From assembly GCA_038087015.1 (NCBI GenBank), contig JASBNA010000030.1, positions 434,001 through 498,000 of the forward strand: 64,000 nucleotides of DNA, read 5' to 3'. This DNA is from Cerrena zonata (taxonomy: Eukaryota; Basidiomycota; Agaricomycetes; Polyporales; Cerrenaceae). The position numbers and the translations under genes are program-made. Of the stretch, positions 22,496-35,590 are shown piece after piece. The notes under the pieces are model-generated. The model had not been told where the DNA came from. It was given only the letters and a program-made list of their open reading frames with translations, and made no database searches. Each line of letters starts with the position of its first letter. Position 1 is the first letter of the stretch.

Positions 22496-25400
22496 TGTTG
22501 GTGGAACCGGAACAGAGCAAGGGCAGATGGGGGAAAGGAAAGAAAGACACGCGGAAGAGACGGTGTAGAAGAATGAGGAGGGAGAGAGAGGTTAGGACGA
22601 TGAAGTAAGCATTGCAGAGAAATTGACAAACCGAAATGAATTTCGATAGAGACCAGGAGAAAAATTGCGAGGTGCGGAGGCCGCACCGAAGGCTCGTCCC
22701 CTGAAGATGTCGGGACTTGGCTTGGAGAGTGGCCAGGGGTTTGGTTGCGCGTGCCAAAGTCCGTGCTGTGCCAGACCGTGCGGGACTGGCTGTGGGACTG
22801 GAGCTTGTGGGCTCAGACTGCTGGGGTTCCGCTGAGCAGATTCTGTCAGCGTGTCTGAGTTGAATCGGCAAATGTGAATCTGAGTGCGAGTAAATGTGCT
22901 ACTGAACTACCAAGTCTTTGTTGCACAGAGCTCGCTCTAGTGCGAGAATCTGCGCCAATTCGAGTTCCAGTGCCAGTACCCCCTCGCCAGTTCTCAATCT
23001 TTTCGTCGCCGCCGTTCGGAACCGCTACGATCGTGATCGACGATCCGCCACTACTGCAGCCTACCCGTTTATGGAAGGAGTTCCCCAATCTCTGTCCGAA
23101 TCTCCGGGGCGTGGCAAGTCTCGAGGGAGGGAGAGTTGGTCGCTCGGTCTCTGGCAGAGGATTGCAGAAAACAAATCGTCTCCAGCGGGCGGAGAGCACA
23201 ACAATCAGCGTATTCCAGGACGCCCGCTCTCTCTCCAAGCTTAAGCTTATAGCTCACCTCATCATATCCATCCAAGTGGAATTCAAAGAATGCTCGCCGT
23301 CCCTCACGTGGAACCTCTTCCAAAGCAACCCTAACCGCAAACAGTCACTTCTTCCCATCTTTGCCTTTCTGGCATCTCTCCCATCCCATTCCAGTACTTC
23401 CCCCTCGCCTCTACCGACCTGCCCTCTACACATTCTACTTACCCACTCCCACAAAGAAGGCGAGCTCGCCTGCCTGCACAGACCATTTCCTCTCACTTGC
23501 CCAAGAATAATGTCGCATATTTGTCTTTGTCCTCTCATCTGATAGAATTCGCCAACCCACATCATCAGCGAGCGCTCCCCGCTAACGTCGTATCTCATCT
23601 CGTCGGTTACCCAGGCCCCCTTCCCGTCTTGCCATCCCCAGTGCCTTCCTTCAAAAAATCCGCCCTGTCTTCCGAATCGTGTCTTCCTCCCACTCCTTTC
23701 TATACCCCATATCGAGTACCATTCTCTCGCTGTCACCCTGTCACTCCTCCAAGCTCCGAACATCCGATTCCCAATTGTCTCCTCACCTTCCCTCGAACAC
23801 GCTGCGAAATAGAGTTGTGTCCTTCTTATTTTTCCTAGGATTTTCCGTGCTTCTCCTAGAAAGCCGGCCTCGACTCCACAACGTTATCTTCGGATAAAAC
23901 ATGCTCGCACGGCGTTCATCGTCCATAATCCTCTCAATTGATCTCCTTCCTCTCTTGGTCGTCACGAACGTTGTAGCAAGTCAAAATTCACCGACTTCCC
24001 AACGAAAATCTCCGCGGGAAGCTCGTCTTAGTCAAACTATAGCGTGTTGACGCGCAGTGTATATTCGGTACTTCACAGAGTTTCGAACCCAAACTTAGCC
24101 GTGCTATGAATAGACCCAATCTTTTCCTTCTATGGTGGACTGGTCTTCGTATTTCACTTGAAAACCCTCCCTTTCTGGGTCAGAAAACCTATTTCTTGCC
24201 AAGCCTAATTTAGGAAACTGCGGATTCCAGCGTACACCACATCTCTGTGTAGATCTTCAAGGAACGGCGGTGTACGAAGCTTCGTCGGTTAGCTCCATCG
24301 ATAAAGAAAAAAAACGCAACAACGGGCGCACCACTTCGCACCACCCTGTGCCAATCATTTGAATCCAAATGCAAAAGGGCGCAATGGTGTGTGGAGATGT
24401 GACAGTCTCAAAATAGTAATTCGTCGGGACAAAGCGGAAAGCAGTCACATGTCGTTTTGAATTGTTTTGAAAGATTGCATGCTGATTTGGAGGCGATCGT
24501 ATAAGAATGAACAGAAAAATCTTAACCTTCTGACCGTTCTGACAAGCCGGCGGCGTTGATGGCACTTTTCCACCCCGCACAGAAAACATGACAAATATGT
24601 ACTTTCCTAATCCTCTCAGTTATTCTCAGAGGCGTTATTGACCCTACTACGCTGCATAACACAACCATTACGTTGACTAGCTACACGTAGAACGGGTTAC
24701 CACAGGAGGAGCAAACGAAAGGCTGATTCCACATGTTGGTCGGGTTTGAATCCCCGCAATGTGTTTCATTGTCGAGGACGACAACATGGCTACAAGAATC
24801 GGTTGTTTTGAATTGCTCTCTCTGGACTTACCCCTGATGTTATTTCGTCGGTAATCGCGTACTCGCCTCCACTGCTTGTAAGTGCCGACGAAGCGGGAGT
24901 AAACACGAGCTCACAGCTGCGCCTTCCAGGTATGCCCTAATGCACGCCATCCGCACCGACGTCCCCGCCATGTAAGTACGATTTATTTTCTGAGGGGCGA
25001 TATGATTGAAAGAAAAATCTCGTCTTCTGGTCCTAGCCCCTATGTCGGCGTCGTCGAAACGGCGAAGTACGATCATAAATGGTCACCGGTCACCGGTCAT
25101 CGGTGTTAGGCCCAGTCTACCACCAGCGATCGTCAGAGAAAGTCACTCCTTTTTTTATTGATCGACAGCCGCAATTCGTTGCTGCACATCGGGTGGCTTA
25201 GCGGTCGCTCGCACATATGTCCTAATCTCGACGTTCTGTCCTTCTTTTATCTTTCGGTCTATTTCTCCGAAAAAGATTGATGGCCTTGGCTCATCCCTCA
25301 GGTGGTGAAGGTGACGGTCAGCCTATGATGCAGTACTATATGAGGCCTGTACAAGCCTACCCTCATTCTCGCCGGTTGCGTCACGACGCGTTGGAGAGCC

Positions 25401-27590
25401 TCGAGGTGTCTTTAGGATTTCAAGGACCGATAAGGCAACTAGACTTATTCGGACCTTCTGACCAGTCATAAGGATATGAGACAGGTCATGACTTGCTACA
25501 TTGAGAAGACGAGTTACTTTCTTTGGAAAGTTTCGGTTTATTTCATCAAACACTCATTTTTGTGTGCTCTAATTCAGGAGGACCGTATCAAGACCGTCTT
25601 CTAGTACCTCGAGTCCGCATGTCGGTACCATCCAACCGGGGCGTAGCGTCGACTAGTTTCGATCACCACAATTGTGATTCTGGTGAGTGAGATGGGGGCG
25701 TCCATAACGTCAATCTTATCGTGAAAAGTAGGTTGAGAGGTATATTGCGATCATTGCCACGAGGCTATATATCGCCTCTTCATTTAGTTGCATCGCAGAA
25801 TTCCGAAGCCATTCCCTTCTACCGTAGGGTAGGCATCATGATACGCATACACCCCAGTAATTGCTCGGGAAGGTACAGGTCAACCCTATTTAGTACTTAT
25901 AACAATGGGGGATATTCGATCCCGCACCTTCCGCGCTGTCTCGCACCAGCTCGCGCCCTAAACAAACCAGCTGAGACTGTGAAGGAAACATGAAACACTT
26001 CAGTACTGGGCTTGTGGTAGGTGTCCATCCAATTCTTGCCGGCTGCCAAGGTCGCTGGTTGTCCACATGGTACTTCCGGCGGCATGCTCGCTGCGGGCCT
26101 TGCCAGAGAAATTAACGATGGTGTACGGCCAGGCGCGATCAGACAAAGGAACAAAAAAAAATTAGTCGGGGGCTTCTGGAATTCCAAGATGGAAACAATT
26201 TGAGATGGAGTGGTGGAGTCATCGATGGCACTAGAGATAGGCGTGGCCACTCCAACTGGTTGCTTGACGAACTGTTGACGATCCAATTTTCTTCAGGGGG
26301 CGATGATCAGTAGTGTATGTCAGGCTGAAAAGATATGACTGTGTTGCATGTCGTCACCTAGCCCTTAGGCCCGTTGCTAATGGCACTGTGTCGAGGGCTC
26401 GATCTTATTATACTTAATGAATGTGAGTATCTTTCCCGAGTACGGTGAATAAAAGAGTTAGCGTCCGACTAAAACGGAAATAGACGATGTCAAAGCTGGT
26501 CAGATTCTGGCAGTAGGTCTGGTGTAAGTGACGAAATCCCACAGCAAAGAGGGATTTATCGGCGGGAATAGGTCAGTGATACGTAGTGATCATGACCTAG
26601 CAAAACATACGAATTCAGGCAACTGAGTACGATTGGGTACCGGTTAACGCTGTTTGCGGAGCAAGCGAAGGCACGGAACATCACCATTCATGAGAGTGAT
26701 TGGCCATGCCAGACTAGCCTGTACCTCGTCTACCCGAATCGGCCGACGTTTTACTGGACTACCTTCTGACGATAGACTCCGTCCTCGACGGGGGACTCTA
26801 GCTTCTGTCAGCAGGGAGGTGACTTTGAGCATGTCAAGGCATACCCTCCCACCAGTCTGCGGTCAAAGGTGGGTCGCTGAGCTGCTGCGCGGTTTCTGGA
26901 CGTTATTTGGTGATGCAAGAAGGCTTCCAATGATCTCACTTGCCAGATTTGAGAAGATTTGTACTCAAATGGGCATGTAAGGTGCGAGCCCGTTTCCTCC
27001 TGCGAGTAAGCTTCCCTTCGTCAGAACACTGAATCGACTGGGGGAGACAGCGAGAGCCAATCCCTGGAGACTTCGGAGAGACTTCGGAGAGATTGACAGT
27101 CTACCCGAATATCCCGTGAGTTTCCGAGATCCGAGGCGCTTAGGTTGTGCTTACGCGGTGCGTCGCTCTCGGTCGATCAATCGTCCTGCATCTCTCTCTC
27201 TCTCTCCCCGCTTCATTCTCTTGTCGATCATATCCTCTCGTTATCGTTGTGGACGTCGCTGACCCCGTCGTTGCTCTCGGTCCATGTCGTCTTGCTGTCC
27301 AATCGTCTCTCACCATTGTCCCTCATACGCTGCCACATCTTCAAGCTGCTCATCGTCCTCCCTCTCTATGCTACCATGCTTGCCATGGCCCCTACACAAT
27401 CAAGCTTGCTACGGCCACTACATGATCGGCGGATGGGCAAACGTCGGCTGAGTGTTTGCGCTCTGACGGTTAGCCATTGAAGCGTCGCTCAGCTCCACCA
27501 TCGTGCTCTCTGTCCTACGTACGTCTTGCTTTCCTTTCATCATTGCTACCACTTGCGTAACGACACCTTACTTACAGTCTCTTCATCATA
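22496..27590. other. Gene-poor stretch of about 5 kb
   Basis: Next to the transcription factor start there is a C/T-rich leader and promoter (22.5-24.0 kb) whose long open frames are compositional artefacts. From 24.0 to 27.0 kb I see no frame with family motifs. Small direct repeats occur at about 25079-25102 (GGTCACC/CACCGGTC) and 27067-27092 (GAGACTTCGGA, two to three copies). A (TC)n run lies at 27191-27207, inside a pyrimidine-rich leader for the next gene. Relics of transposons are possible but not demonstrable by eye. Confidence 0.45.
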
Positions 27591-30351
27591 ATGGCTCCTG
27601 CTCCATCGCGTGTTGTTGAACCTGCCTTCGTTCCACCTCCGAAACCTGCTGTCTTTGCTACGTGCCCGAAATGTCATGGCCGGAATGTCACAGATGCCCT
27701 CTTGTGCCAGGGTATGGGGAGTTTGTTGACTAACTATGGTCGTTGGTATCAGCGGGTATGTTCTTGACACCTTTCTAAGGCTCGTAAGAGACTGATGAAT
27801 ATCATAGTGCCTGCAATGCACATGGTGGCACTGGTTTGGTCCTTCCACACCCGTTGATGCAATTCCGAGCGATGTTCAAGTGAACCATCTCCTTCGCCGA
27901 ACATCACAGCTATCCCAACCTGTGTCGCCCGTGTCTGTCATTTGCCAACAACCAGGATGCCCTAAACGGCCGTGTCTGGCAAACAAACTCTGCAAGAGGA
28001 ATCCACCGTGTTGTTTGTCTTGTTGTGCTGCCGCCGGAGGGTGCAGTATACACCGCAAGATTGCTACCAACCGTACTATACGGGAAATGGCTGCTACGAC
28101 CGCACCACCCCTACCTGCCACGTACCCTGTGCCAACACCGGTTCTTGTTAGTCAAGCACCTTCGCATTTGCCTGTGATACAACCTTCTGCCTCGATGTCA
28201 TCTGCTTCAGTTCCATCATCAGTATCTACAGTTGTAGCGCCCCGCACATATGCCCGTGCACTCAACCCTTCTTATGCGCATGGTTGGATCAATGCTCATA
28301 GCGAACGAGCAGCGAATATGGAGAAGATTGAAGTAAGCCAACGTGCTGCAGAAAGTGCAGATAACACAACGACGGTTGTACTTTGGACGAAGGTAAAGTA
28401 TTCATTTATTGTGATTGCTCCGTACTGACTGCAGCTATCTATTTTTACAGAAAGATGAAGAACCTTTCATTCTCAAAGTGTCTAATGCAACACCCGGATC
28501 TTTCAGAGTTTGCGAACATACACCCTTGGTATCGAGGCTCTCTGACTATGGCAACCTTGTCCAAGTCTTTGATGCATGTTCCAATCAGTGGGTCAGCCAC
28601 GCATTTGACCTGGCTGTTCCTGTCGCTCGTAATGCTCGTGTTTTACTTCATGCTGAACATCTCATGGAGGAGGATTGTGTTCGCTTTAATGAAAATCGTT
28701 CATTACTGTCTTCGAAAGGGAAACGCACGTACGATAGTAGGTCGCCGCCTCCAACGCCATCAAAGCGTGCTCGTCGTTCCAATTCATCGCACACTCCGTC
28801 TCCTGCTACCCCTATTGTGTTATTTGTGCCCGCCTCTACATCTTCTCTCACGTCTGAAGTCATGTCGTCCTCCTCTATTGTACCTATTAATTCGCCATCT
28901 ACTACATCTGCTCCGGGTCAGGTTACCTCTACACAATTGACATTTCCGTGCGTCTATGCATGTCAAATGGTTCCGATGCTAAAGGAGATATCGAGGTTGG
29001 ATAAACTACCTGAGATCAAAGCCGCATTCACGAGACACTTCCCTGGATGTCTGTTTGCGAAGTCAACTGTATACAAGCATCGATTAACCTATAAGAAGGC
29101 ACGCGATATGAAGTTGGTTGATAACTACGTGAAGGCTGGCTTAACCGTTGATGGGCGTTGGAATGATTTGAAGGAAAAGGTTGAAGCTACTTGGATTAAA
29201 GGAACAGTGTCATGTATGCTTCGCTTGTTGAATCTAATTCAAGGTGTGATGCTGATTGTTTCTTAGCTTCAGATGGTCATCCTTCCCCCGAGTCTACCCC
29301 AACTCTTACCCCAACTCCTCCTACTTCTACTGCCCACCTTTCTCCTGAACCCTCTCATATAATGGTTATCAGTGATGATGCTATGATGTCTGAGGAGGTT
29401 GGTGTTCAAGGTCATTCCAGGACCATGAAAGTAGAATGGTTTATCACTGAGGAGGGGGTCATTTCATCATATTATACACCTCAATCCTCATCTACTGAGG
29501 TACAAATCCTCTCTGAGCAACCTTCCTGCTCTGGGAATAAGAAGTCAGTGTGGAAGGTATGTTTTTGATTTTAATGATGTTTTCTATTCAGTCTCATCTG
29601 ACAATCTGCTACTTAGTTTTCAGCTCATGTTGATGGTCATGCATATATCACAACTTTTGCTGCTAAATCTGTTATCCCCAAAGACCCTTTATGGTGGCAG
29701 CCATGGATGAATGAGGACAGTGCTTATTTTCATGAAGGCCTTCATCTTACTACTTGTAGTAACTTGGCTATGGCATTTACCTCTTGGGCAGGAGAAATGG
29801 ATGTTGTTATTCAAAGTGAGTGTTGAAATCAAGTGTTTCCTACTAAGATTTGACTAATATCTTTTAGACTTCTCTTTTCCTGATGTCTTTCTTTTCACCC
29901 AGAAAGATACTTCACAAAGGTATATTGCTCAACAGTGGCTGGAAGGCAATATCCTTTCAGATCTCAGTACTTCCTCTTGGGGTCCAACTTTGGAGGCCTT
30001 CTCACATTGGACCTATTCACAAACCAAGAGCCAAGCTGTTTGTATGAATTTTCAAGGTATGTTTTTCCTCAATTTAAAGCAACTTTCTTTCTCAAGATGA
30101 TTTTTTGTAGGCATAGAGACTGGGATAGGTCTCTATATTTATGACTGTGAAACTCATCAGTAAGCTTTGGTATTTGTATCATTAGCCTAGCTAACATTGT
30201 GTTATTTTTTAGAGGAGACTCTGAAACCCAGAGTTTCTTAGGCAGTGATAGCTCTATCTTATTTATATGGGAGATAGGTCACATATGCAACAGCATCTGC
30301 CAAGGACTATTCTTAGAGCCTCTGACTGGTCTACATGGTTTCCAATATTAG
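27591..30351 (+). CDS. Alpha-kinase-like protein with N-terminal cysteine clusters
   Basis: Eight exons, all joins in phase: 27591-27755, 27808-28392, 28451-29213, 29267-29556, 29617-29815, 29868-30056, 30111-30159, 30213-30351. The N-terminus has a ribbon-like CPKC...CLQC pair and a denser cluster QQPGCPKRPCLANKLCK...CCLSCC...GGCSIHR, presumably zinc-binding. A disordered Ser/Pro region with a basic patch (SKRARR) and a middle block of unknown type (LTFPCVYACQMVPMLKEI) follow. The C-terminal part fits the atypical alpha-kinase fold (MHCK/eEF2K/TRPM7 type): FAAKS with the candidate ATP lysine, YIAQQWLEGNIL, EAFSHWTYSQ, VCMNFQG, LYIYDCETH, GDSE and a final CNSICQGLFLEPL. The position expected to be Asp in the DxQG box is Asn. 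Substrate unknown; the family assignment rests on motifs remembered from the family. Confidence 0.7.
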
Positions 30352-30653
30352 CATATTAGTTTAGAATTGCTCATCTAACTGAGTCTCCCTAATATTTCCT
30401 ACTTTCTTATCTCACTTTGATACTTTTGACATATTGTAATCACTTTTCTAATAATGTAACATCTGGTTGAATCATTAATTCTGAGTCTTCTTATATTGCA
30501 GTGACTTAAGATTCAAAGAAAATCAATATAAGTAACTGTTTAAAATAGTTGCCTTTAAATTATCTCAACACTTTGTTAAATAAAGAGGTTTTAGAGTTTG
30601 CAATATACATTTTATAAAGGAGGAACTTGAAAAATAAATCAGATAGATCTACA
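30352..30653. other. AT-rich convergent spacer
   Basis: 302 bp between two converging stop codons, very AT-rich, without coding signal. Probably shared 3' UTR sequence. Confidence 0.5.
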
Positions 30654-32852
30654 TTAAGAAAGTAAAGCATGCATCTCTATAGACCATGGTGTCTTTCCAC
30701 TCTCTTCTAGGTGTGAGATTGTATATCTATTCCTTCTCTTTATCATTTCATCAAGATAGAAGTTATATCTTGTTGATTCCATATCTCGCAAAATAGCATG
30801 ATAGCCACCTAACCAAACATTAATCTGTTCACAAATAGAGGTATTGAATTGCCACTTTCCCTTCTGAATCATCTCTGGAAATGCAGCAGGATTGCAATGT
30901 TCTTGACAGAAAATATCAGTTATCTTGTGTTTTGACTTGAAATGAAAGACATCAACAGGAAAGGCAGTATTGGCAAAGTGTTTATCTTTGATAGTCTGTC
31001 TATGCTTCTCAAGTAGACAGTTGCTATCAAAGATAAAATATTCTGGAGTTGATGCAGGGGTTGGAAAAGTGGCTTTTGCAAATTCCTAGTATGATAAATG
31101 AGATAATATTATTAAGAATAACTAGTAAGAATACTTACCAGAACAGAAGAGATTGCCTCTGAGCCATAAAAAGTAGCTCTTGATAAAATAATTCCACAAG
31201 GTCGAGCAATAATTTGTTCATTGTGAGTTCGATGTCTTCCAAAGCTGGCCTTAAGCTTTCTTGCTGGGAGAATACCCATCTGTGTACCAATGTCCTGGAA
31301 ATCTTGTTGGTCATTGATATCATTCTCCTGGATAGCACGGCTTGCATTCAAGCGTGATTGTAGTTGGAACATAGCACTTGATTTTCTTGTATAGTTGTCC
31401 TCAAGATCTCGATGTTCACTTGTTGAACAGGTACGATAACCATCTTCTACAGGCAAGGGACAGTTATCAACAGAGCAAATTTGAGCCTCTGATTTGTGTA
31501 GTTGACAGTAATGGTCCCCAATAGAGGCTAGTGGGATTTTGCAGTTATGAATTTTGCAGCAAAAATGACCAAGTGTTATCCCATCACAAACAGCAGCTTG
31601 AATTTTCTCTAAAGCTAAATCAGTATAAATATATATACATATTACAAGTTACATACCATGTGAATGATTTTCTTTTTCCTTGACAATAAAACAGGTATCA
31701 CAAGCATGATTCCAATATTCTTGACCAGTACCCTCCATTCTTGAATTTCGCTCTTGGAGAGCTGGTTGCAGACGCAGCTTTTGATTTTCTGCAGTATGAG
31801 GTAAGATGAGATACTCTCCTTGCTCAGCCTTCTGAAGAAGAAGAGAGTATAGGAAGAAGCCATTCAATATATCATCAGGGCGCATTTTTAGTGATACCCA
31901 TGGTAGGCCTGGGCCATGTTGAGTATGTAAGTGATTGGGAAATGCAAGCTTGTTGTTGAGAATATAGGAGTGAGGATTGGATAGTGACATATCATAGATT
32001 CGTGCACAGTTGGTAGCAGACAGCCTACATATATAAAATATTTAGTATCTTCTCATAGTATTTATATATACTCACCATCCAAAAACCTTGCATATTGTAA
32101 ACAATTCAAGGAGTGAAACCTCAATAAAAAAATGCTTTGCAACTTGTAGGGCACTTGGGATACTGGAATAGTATGTGCGAGTATTTGACTCAGCATTTAC
32201 ATAGTAGTTATGATGGTATCGGATATGGCAAACTAGAAGTATATTGAATTAATATATCTGCAAAAATAGGGAATCTCATACCATGGCAATATAAAGATGT
32301 AGTGTAAACTGGTAATACACCTTCAGCCAGTGTAAAAAGAGTTGCTTGATGGGTGACTGGTTCAGTCAATGTTTGAATGTTGTTGTTTAACCGAAAGTGG
32401 ATACATTGTGGGTTTTGGCATACCCGTACAGGTGGATAAAAGGCACGATAGGCTACATTGATAGTAAATAAACACTAACAAGTAAATGAGCAACAGAAAG
32501 GGTACAGACCTAGCTTCTCATGCAAAGCAAACTGATTGAAAAGTTGAATATCCTTCTGTTGTGCAGGTCTATGTAACATATCACCCATTGACATCATCCA
32601 AAGAACATCCTTGAACACAATCCAAAGATCTGCAATCAACAGAATGTCTACATTCATAGCACAAGCAAGCATATGTTCCATCTGGAATGGGATAGTAGAT
32701 GGAGGGTGGGAAATATCAACTTGTTGAAACTTAATAGCGGGCATGAGAAAAGATGTCAATGTTATGAAAGAACAAAGGTGTTGTACATCTACAGTGTGTA
32801 AGGTTGGCATGCCGATAATGGTAAGAGCAAGTTGTCCTAACTTTACAGACAT
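30654..32852 (-). CDS. KDZ-transposon-associated CxC5/CxC6-type protein
   Basis: Reads as one intact gene of six exons with phase-correct GT-AG introns. I place the start at ATG 32852 (MSVKLGQLALTIIGMP); the frame stays open further upstream but contains no ATG before a stop. Features in order: an N-terminal helical block ending DLWIVFKDVLWMM; a first cysteine/histidine cluster (VCQNPQCIHF ... SLYCHVCHIRYHHNYY); a middle helical block; a second cluster (CCKIHNCKIPLASIGDHYCQLH, CSVDNCPLPVEDGYRTCS followed by EHRDLE); and a C-terminal RNase H-like part with EYFIFDSNCLLEKHR, VDVFHFKSKHK, DIFCQEHCNPAAFPE, NTSICEQINVWLGGYH and YNFYLDEMIKRRN. This order is that of proteins linked to Kyakuja-Dileera-Zisupton elements in mushroom genomes. 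No terminal repeats or target-site duplications were found. Base composition is clearly more AT-rich than the flanking genes. Confidence 0.78.
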
Positions 32853-35590
32853 ATTGCAGTAACTAGTTATAGACAAAGAGACAATGTACAGGATGGTATC
32901 AATGGGCGATAGCAACAATAGGATATCATAGACAAGGTGACACCGTTGATATCAACAACAATGGTAATGATAGGGAATGGCGCAAGGAGGACGTTGCTGA
33001 AACATAGACATTTAGTACATATTTCAATCGGAAGATTTAGGCGTAGACGCACCTGGTACACTATAACTCAACCGCACAGCTGACCTCAACAACGTTACAA
33101 AAAGCTTGATGGACTGTGAGAATGCGATCTCTGCAACACGAGGTTTGATAAGTGCCGCGTACAATGCAAGAGGGGGGGGGCGAAGTACGATATTTGATGA
33201 CCACAATGTTCGACAGCAGGGCGCAATGTGCAGACGACGTTTGACACCGATCGTAGACGAAGACGATGAGGGTTAAACGAGGCACAAAAGGGGGGCGACG
33301 GGGCCAACGAACCGTGAACAGAGAGTACAACGACAGGGGCAGGGATCAGCGGCGAGATAAGAACCAACAACGACGACGAGGACCAACGAGGACGACCAAC
33401 GATGAGGACGACCAACGAGGATGACCAACGATGAGGACGACCAACGAGGACGACAAGCTCGAAGAACAACGAGTGCAGTCAAATGATCGCAGCGATCACA
33501 ACGATCACAACGCATACGACGATTACGACGTGGACAGTGGTGGGGGCGAAAGCGAGACGAACGAGGAGCGTGTTCCCTTAAGTCAAGAGAGCAGTGATCG
33601 GAACGGGACGGAAGCGCTAATCGCTTGTCACATCGGCCTTCGTGGACTGGAGGAACGACCCCGTGGTAGTCCCGCAGTATCCCAACCGTTAGCCACGTCT
33701 ATGAGGCGCATTTCTCACAGACCATGTTCTTCTCGAATATCGATGTACGTTAGCGGTACCCTATCCGTGATGCAACAGGTATCGGAGGTAGGAACTATCA
33801 TCTGTGGCGTATGCTTAGAGTTCGAGGGCCACCCCCACGTGGGCGTTTTTGGAAGCGGCCGGGTGTTATAGTCAGGAAGTTCAGGTAAAAGCGGACCGTT
33901 GGGAATCAAAAAGCAGAAATGTGTGGGGATTGAGCTTGAGAGAATGGTGTCCTGAAAGTGCAAATGATCCATTCTATGACATGGTACATCAAGAACACTT
34001 TCTCGAAGACGTAACATGTACCCACAGGTTCGTGTTTTCACGTTCCTTTCGCACACCTACCATCCAGGACCCTCCTCGACTCGGTCCCGAGGTACTAGCT
34101 CGTGATCCCACCCGCATGCATCAACCAACAAAGCTGGTGGACTGTATTGCGAATACTTGACAAGTCTGAGTATACCACTGTTTCCGACGAATTGGCCCCT
34201 CGACGCCAGGTCCTTACGGCAGAATGACATCTAATGTCGGTAAGGATCGGATCAATTCTCTAGTGACGAAGGTACCGGAATGCTTCGCGGGAGCGCGTGG
34301 AGACGCAGATGACTTTTAGAAGAAACAAGCAGCTTAAACGAGGAAGAAAGACTCACCAAAGTTGGACAGTCTTGCGAAGAGAATGGTCTGATGTGATCCT
34401 CGTATTTCATGAGCTGAATCAGCTCACTTTGATCAGGTGGCGGGCCTGTAGAGGAAACGTCATTCAAATAAGATTGACTATTGTTGTAATGTTCCGATGC
34501 CCATAGAACGTCGGGGATGATGCGGCTAAGATTTGTATACAATAGGCCTGAGATCGACCGGGGCTCCCTCGTGTAAAGCTAGCATTGCAATCTTTGCAAA
34601 TGGATGTAGGCAAGTAGAAAATATGGTCACATCAAGGAAAGCATGCACCCCATCTAGAAGGCATTTTCAAATAGGTTCGGCTGCGACATACCAAGTCGGC
34701 ATCATGCAAGTATCATGAGGTGGTACGTACGAACATCACCCTCCGAGTAATCCTCACGACGCAAGAGGCAGCAACACTGTGAAAGACTGTGAAGCATATA
34801 TCTTTCGGACTTAACTCAAAACCCCAAGTTTCCCCGACTTGGAAAGGCATACGGAAGAATCAGTGTCGAAAGTAGCCCAGGGCTATTTTCTCGAGCATTT
34901 CGATGGCATGAACTAGATATCAAGGTCCGAACATCGTGTCAGATACCGCCCAAGGAGCTATATCAGGTGGAGATCTCGGTATTAGCAGTGTCGTAAAGTG
35001 AGCGTAGTTAGTTAGCATGTGAGCCAGACTGTGTACGGAGAGTGTAGCCCTCTGGCGGGTGTGCTCAAAGTGAGAAGCGACCAACAAAACTGAGGCCTCC
35101 AGAGGCCTGTTCAGCTCACACCGCCCCGTTGCTCCGGCGGGTCGCTAACAGAACTGAGGCTCGGTCGCAGATCAATCTGGTCTCGAGCCCTAAGTCATGG
35201 ATCCGAATCAATGTATATAGAAGTATGTTGATAGTTATGATGCTAACCTAGAGGTCTTCTGTCACAGCAACTTACCCACAGCATATTCGGGTGCAAATGT
35301 TGTGATGGAGGAATGATGCTTTCATTGGGTCTGATTAGGCGGACTGAGAAGACAGTGCCACACTGCGCATCCTTACTTCCATGTTAGAAGTTATCACATA
35401 CTGGTAGGTTTGCCGACGTAAGAGACGTCAATTCAAGTTTGATGGCAACCGAAAAGAGATGCCACCGGCGCCAAGGTATGGCGTTCAGTAGCGGTGGCAC
35501 GTGGAAAGAAAGATAATTTATTAGCGCCTGTATCGCTTTGCGGTTGCTGAGATAGAAAGGCGCTCAGCATGTTGAGGAAGACGGTCCATT
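32853..35590. other. Gene-poor stretch with minisatellite
   Basis: Leader side of the KDZ-associated gene, including a run of eight G at about 33170 and the tandem repeat at 33374-33454. Open frames of 100-146 codons in 33.4-34.2 kb have repeat-derived or unfamiliar sequence and no motif, so I do not call them. The rest up to the SUZ gene shows nothing recognisable. Confidence 0.45.
33374..33454. repeat. Tandem repeat of GACGACCAACGA-type units
   Basis: Units of GAGGACGACCAACGA and GATGAGGACGACCAACGA alternate for about five copies with small changes. The unit length of 15-18 is a multiple of three, so it creates long open frames on both strands. Confidence 0.85.

Noticed and set aside
22874..23542. 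222-codon open frame on the + strand
   Set aside because: No recognisable start context or motif; composition is that of the pyrimidine-rich flank, and it lies in the promoter of the transcription factor.
24735..24765. T-arm-like sequence GGGTTTGAATCCCC suggesting a tRNA
   Set aside because: The stem does not pair over five bases and I could not find matching acceptor, D and anticodon arms around it.
32853..33515. Upstream exons of the KDZ-associated gene in GC-rich leader
   Set aside because: The open frames there begin with non-ATG codons and none joins in phase to the conserved N-terminus; the first good ATG is at 32852.
33431..33871. 146-codon open frame on the + strand
   Set aside because: It starts inside the 15/18-base tandem repeat and shows no domain or conserved block afterwards.
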